NCBI GenBank assembly: GCA_910586425.1
Contig: CAJUHL010000080.1
Location: 1-7,267 of the forward strand
Origin: an uncultured Bacilli bacterium
Lineage (GTDB): Bacteria > Bacillota_I > Bacilli_A > RF39 > UBA660
DNA length: 7,267 nucleotides
Reading direction: 5' to 3'
In this document: in pieces, positions 5,318-7,267 of the stretch
Position numbering within the stretch: the first letter of the stretch is position 1
Layout of the letters: each line of letters opens with the position of its first letter
The notes under the pieces: generated by a model
What the model was told of the DNA's origin: nothing
Seen by the model: only the letters and a program-made list of their open reading frames with translations
Database searches by the model: none
Position numbers and translations under genes: made by a program

Positions 5318-5617
5318 ATGAATAAAACAGCATGGATATTTTCATATAAACTTAAAAAAGGTGTAAGTGAAGAGGAATTTATAAAACTAACGCAAAAATT
5401 ACATGATGAAATTATTTCTAAAGCAAAGGGATTTATCTCTTGGGAGCATTACTTACAAGGTAATATATGGACTGATTTTGTTCTTTGGGAAACGGAAGAA
5501 GATGCAAATAATGCAACAACAATTGGGGAAGGTAAAGAAGTAACGAATAATTTTTATGCTTGTATTCAAATGAATACTTGTAGAGCTTTAATTTCAAAAT
5601 TAATAAAAAAGTATTAG
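5318..5617 (+). CDS. Small dimeric alpha/beta-barrel protein (ABM-like)
   Basis: At 99 residues it has the size and pattern of one ferredoxin-like half of a dimeric alpha/beta barrel, the fold of antibiotic-biosynthesis monooxygenases and related stress or degradation enzymes. The N-terminal strand (TAWIFSYKLKKG, 4-15) is followed by a helix (EEFIKLTQKLHDEIISKAKG, 19-38). A strand pair follows, with GFISWEHYLQG (38-48) and the WTDFVLWETEEDANNA block (51-66) that is typical of the fold. It has no signal peptide or membrane segment. Catalytic residues cannot be assigned, because the fold covers cofactor-free monooxygenases, heme-degrading enzymes and proteins with no known activity. It is the first gene of a three-gene operon, 34 nt before the ASCH gene. 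Confidence 0.65.
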   Translation: MNKTAWIFSYKLKKGVSEEEFIKLTQKLHDEIISKAKGFISWEHYLQGNIWTDFVLWETEEDANNATTIGEGKEVTNNFYACIQMNTCRALISKLIKKY

Positions 5618-5651
5618 ATATACCTTAAAATTAGAAAGATGAGGTAAAATT

Positions 5652-6104
5652 ATGGTGCATTTAGTATACTGTGATGATAAATCAAAAGAATTAAATAAGA
5701 TTATAGATGGTAGTAAAACAATGATTATAAGAGGTGCATCAGGAAGAAAAATACCACATAGTAGAGTATTTAAAGATGAGATGCTTTACTTTATGGAGAA
5801 AGGATCAAAGAAAATTAGTGCTAAAGCAATAGTAACAGATGTTCAAAATTTTGTGAAGTTATCTGAAGAAGAAATAACTAACACCATTGAAAATAATAAT
5901 AGCAAATTACAATTAACAGATAAACAAAAAGAAAGATGGCATAAAAAATGTCTATGTTTAGTGGAGTTTAATAATGTAGAAAGTATTGAGCCATTAGATT
6001 TTGATCATCAAGGAAATATGGATGATTGGCTAATTATAGAAAAAATAGAAAATGTTGTTGTAGGAACAAGTATTCCATATAATTACGAAAAATCGAGATT
6101 CTAG
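5652..6104 (+). CDS. ASCH/PUA-like domain protein
   Basis: The 150-residue protein is best read as an ASCH-type (PUA-superfamily) domain, a fold that binds RNA or modified nucleic acid. The segment IIDGSKTMIIRGASGRKI (17-34) matches the ASCH pattern of a short helix, GxKTxxxR and a loop. DEMLYFMEKGSKKISAKAIVTDV (42-64) gives the following strands, in which the fold's domain core lies. KERWHKKCLCLVEFNNVESIEPL (93-115) and DDWLIIEKI (124-132) complete the barrel. No nuclease or other catalytic domain is attached. GAGG (5641-5644) is 7 nt before the ATG. The stop codon overlaps the ribosome binding site of the DUF5131 gene, so the two are likely co-translated and may act on the same substrate. 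An EVE-type relative is the main alternative. Confidence 0.65.
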   Translation: MVHLVYCDDKSKELNKIIDGSKTMIIRGASGRKIPHSRVFKDEMLYFMEKGSKKISAKAIVTDVQNFVKLSEEEITNTIENNNSKLQLTDKQKERWHKKCLCLVEFNNVESIEPLDFDHQGNMDDWLIIEKIENVVVGTSIPYNYEKSRF

Positions 6105-6107
6105 GAG
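6103..6107 (+). promoter_or_regulatory. Ribosome binding site overlapping the ASCH stop codon
   Basis: AGGAG begins inside the TAG stop (6102-6104) and lies 9 nt before ATG 6117. This supports 6117 over the ATG at 6123 and suggests coupled translation. Confidence 0.7.
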
Positions 6108-6116
6108 TGATATTTT

Positions 6117-6833
6117 ATGGCAATGTGGAATCCATGGCGAGGATGTAAAAAATGTAGTGATGGATGTTTACATTGCTATATTCATAAAGGCGATTTGAAA
6201 AGAAATGTTAATACCAATGAAATAATAAAAACAAAAGACTTTGATAAACCAGTAGAAAAATTAAAAAATAGTAATTACAAAATGAAATCGGGTATTGTCT
6301 ATCTGTGCTTTTCTACTGATTTCTTAATTGAAGAAGCCGATGAGTGGAGAAATGATTGTTGGAAAATGATTAAAGAAAGACAAGATTGCACCTTTCTATT
6401 TCTAACAAAAAGAATTGATAGATTTATGAAATGTATTCCAAATGATTGGGAAGATGGATATGATAATGTAGTTGTATGTTGTACTATTGAAAATCAGAAA
6501 AATTCCGATTATAAATTATCTATATTTAAAGATTTACCAATAAAGCATAAATGTATTACAGCACAGCCATTATTAGAAAGGATAGATATAGAAAAATATC
6601 TTGATGATATTGAATTAGTCGTTGTTGGTGGAGAATCTGATATAAATGCAAGACCATTAGATTTTCAATGGGTATTAGATATTAGAGAACAGTGTATAAG
6701 AAAAAATGTTAGTTTTGAATTTAGACAATGTGGAACTTATTTTATAAAAGATGAAAAAAATTATAAATTGCAAACAAAAGACTTAATTAAACAAGCAAAA
6801 CTATCTAATATTGATTTTAAAAGTAATCGCTAA
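6117..6833 (+). CDS. DUF5131 (phage Gp37/Gp68) family protein with a three-Cys motif
   Basis: This 238-residue protein matches the DUF5131 family along its length. The start is WNPWRGCKKCSDGCLHCY (4-21), whose Cys13, Cys17 and Cys20 form CxxxCxxC, the spacing that holds the 4Fe-4S cluster in radical SAM enzymes; Cys10 lies just before. Later family blocks are CFSTDFLIEEADEWR (64-78), FLTKRIDRF (95-103), DGYDNVVVCCTIENQ (113-127), PIKHKCITAQPLLE (141-154), VVVGGES (168-174) and FEFRQCGTYF (200-209). The reaction is unknown. Members occur in phages and accessory islands, often beside a partner gene called TcmP; here the neighbour is an ASCH protein instead. The second residue of the family's usual MAxWNPW start is present, which supports this ATG. 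Nucleic-acid or nucleotide modification is a reasonable inference from context but is not shown. Confidence 0.85.
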   Translation: MAMWNPWRGCKKCSDGCLHCYIHKGDLKRNVNTNEIIKTKDFDKPVEKLKNSNYKMKSGIVYLCFSTDFLIEEADEWRNDCWKMIKERQDCTFLFLTKRIDRFMKCIPNDWEDGYDNVVVCCTIENQKNSDYKLSIFKDLPIKHKCITAQPLLERIDIEKYLDDIELVVVGGESDINARPLDFQWVLDIREQCIRKNVSFEFRQCGTYFIKDEKNYKLQTKDLIKQAKLSNIDFKSNR

Positions 6834-6956
6834 ATTACAATTTGTTGAATAGGTTATCTAATAAAATAAGTGAATTTAAAATGGAACTACGGTATATTTT
6901 ATCGGTAGTAAGATTGCATAAGGAAAGTGGTTTAACTTTTTAGAAATTAATTCTTG

Positions 6957-7101
6957 ATGAACAAAAGTCATTCAAAAGTCAAACAAACTTAAACAAGAAG
7001 CTAATCGAAAATTACAAAAAACAGAAAATATGACATGGCTATTTAAAGTGGCATTTGATATAATCAAAATGCCAATGAGATGGGTTCAAATAAGAATCTA
7101 A
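6957..7101 (+). pseudogene. Probable frameshifted small ORF
   Basis: ATG at 6957 opens MNKSHSKVKQT and hits TAA at 6990-6992. The +1 frame from 6961 is open to TAA at 7099-7101 and reads as a Lys/Gln-rich stretch followed by MTWLFKVAFDIIKMP and a basic end (RWVQIRI). The two frames cross within AAAC-type direct repeats (6978-6994), where a one-base slip is easy. Restored, the product would be about 48 residues with a charged N-terminal half and an amphipathic C-terminal half. No clear ribosome binding site precedes 6957 or the in-frame ATG at 7030. I do not recognise the family, and it may not be a gene at all. Confidence 0.3.
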
Positions 7102-7104
7102 TAA

Positions 7105-7149
7105 CGCACCATGAGTATATCATCCGAACTAAGGTTTCGGTTTATCTTT
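7105..7149 (+). repeat. Degenerate third copy of the intergenic repeat
   Basis: CGCACCA (7105-7111) matches the left end of copy 1, and is followed at a similar distance by a hairpin of CCGAA (7124-7128) with TTCGG (7136-7140) and then TTTATCTTT. The order (CACCA, short A/T-rich spacer, CGAAC arm, TTCG arm, T-run) is that of the copies at 4157 and 5031, but the loop is shorter and the flank has diverged. It begins 3 nt after the end of the decayed ORF. It can also serve as a weak terminator. Confidence 0.4.
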
Positions 7150-7194
7150 GCCTCACTTGAATATGCACTTGAAGTGGGGCTAAATTTTCAAGTG
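7150..7194. repeat. Hairpin with three CACTTGAA repeats
   Basis: GCCTCACTT (7150-7158) pairs with AAGTGGGGC (7172-7180) with one G-U pair and a 13-nt loop. The octamer CACTTGAA occurs at 7154-7161 and 7166-7173, and inverted as TTCAAGTG at 7187-7194, so alternative pairings are possible. The regular use of one octamer three times in 41 nt suggests a protein-binding or structural site. Its role is unknown. Confidence 0.5.
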
Positions 7195-7267
7195 ATGGCT
7201 TGGAATATCCGAGGTTAGTGTAGAATAAGTGTGGAGATATAAACCTAAAAAATAGAATTATAACTAA

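Larger units (their letters stand above)
6834..7267. other. Gene-free right end with decayed ORF, hairpins and short repeats
   Basis: No intact gene is visible over these 434 nt. From 6834 to 6956 I see only a weak GTAAT (6823-6827)/ATTAC (6834-6838) pairing at the DUF5131 stop, an ACTAC...GTAGT pairing around 6900, and AAAGT (6924-6928)/ACTTT (6935-6939) before a T-run. No strong terminator follows DUF5131. The part from 6957 on is described in separate entries. From 7195 to the end nothing is recognisable. Confidence 0.6.

Noticed and set aside
6896..6958. 20-codon frame starting MELRYILSVV
   Set aside because: No ribosome binding site, no homology I recognise, and similar short frames exist in all phases of this AT-rich stretch.
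1..7267. CRISPR array, rRNA, complete tRNA, insertion sequence or Rep gene
   Set aside because: None of the repeat spacing, conserved RNA blocks, DDE/serine/tyrosine recombinase motifs or replication-initiator motifs could be found by reading.

Overview
The DNA is very AT-rich. It has strong AGGAGG-type ribosome binding sites, sigma-A-like promoters and U-tailed terminators, and its proteins match Bacillota (Firmicutes) families best. I therefore read it as accessory DNA from a low-GC Gram-positive, probably a gut or rumen bacterium; that habitat is an inference. The Trp codons I checked are TGG and all eight open frames end in TAA or TAG, so the standard bacterial code fits. All genes lie on the + strand.

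Layout. (1) 1-376: the tail of an unrecognised, probably 5'-damaged reading frame. (2) 374-746: no gene, but an almost unbroken run of hairpins, then a near-consensus promoter whose -10 box sits inside a palindrome. This is a likely origin-of-transfer and control region. (3) 747-2090: a Mob/Pre (MobV-like) relaxase. (4) 2158-4034: a two-gene operon for dTTP supply, encoding a double-length ThyX-like thymidylate synthase and a dTMP kinase, closed by a terminator. (5) 4157-5096: a single-gene unit encoding a class I glutamine amidotransferase-like (peptidase C26) hydrolase. It has its own extended -10 promoter and a long leader hairpin, and lies between two ~65-bp direct repeats that each contain a hairpin. 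(6) 5246-6833: a three-gene operon with a strong extended -10 promoter, encoding a dimeric alpha/beta-barrel (ABM-like) protein, an ASCH/PUA-like protein and a DUF5131 (phage Gp37/Gp68) protein with a CxxxCxxC motif. (7) 6834-7267: no intact gene, a probable frameshifted small ORF, a degenerate third copy of the repeat and short CACTTGAA repeats.

How it fits together. The relaxase and its structured upstream region suggest a mobilizable element, or a relic of one. The rest looks like cargo: nucleotide supply (ThyX/Tmk), a lone amidohydrolase and an unexplored ASCH plus three-Cys operon of a kind seen in phage and accessory DNA. I saw no replication initiator, integrase, transposase, CRISPR array, tRNA or rRNA, so whether this is a plasmid, an integrated element or chromosome cannot be settled from the window. 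The two parts most likely to be under-described are the repeat-bracketed amidotransferase unit and the ABM-ASCH-DUF5131 operon.
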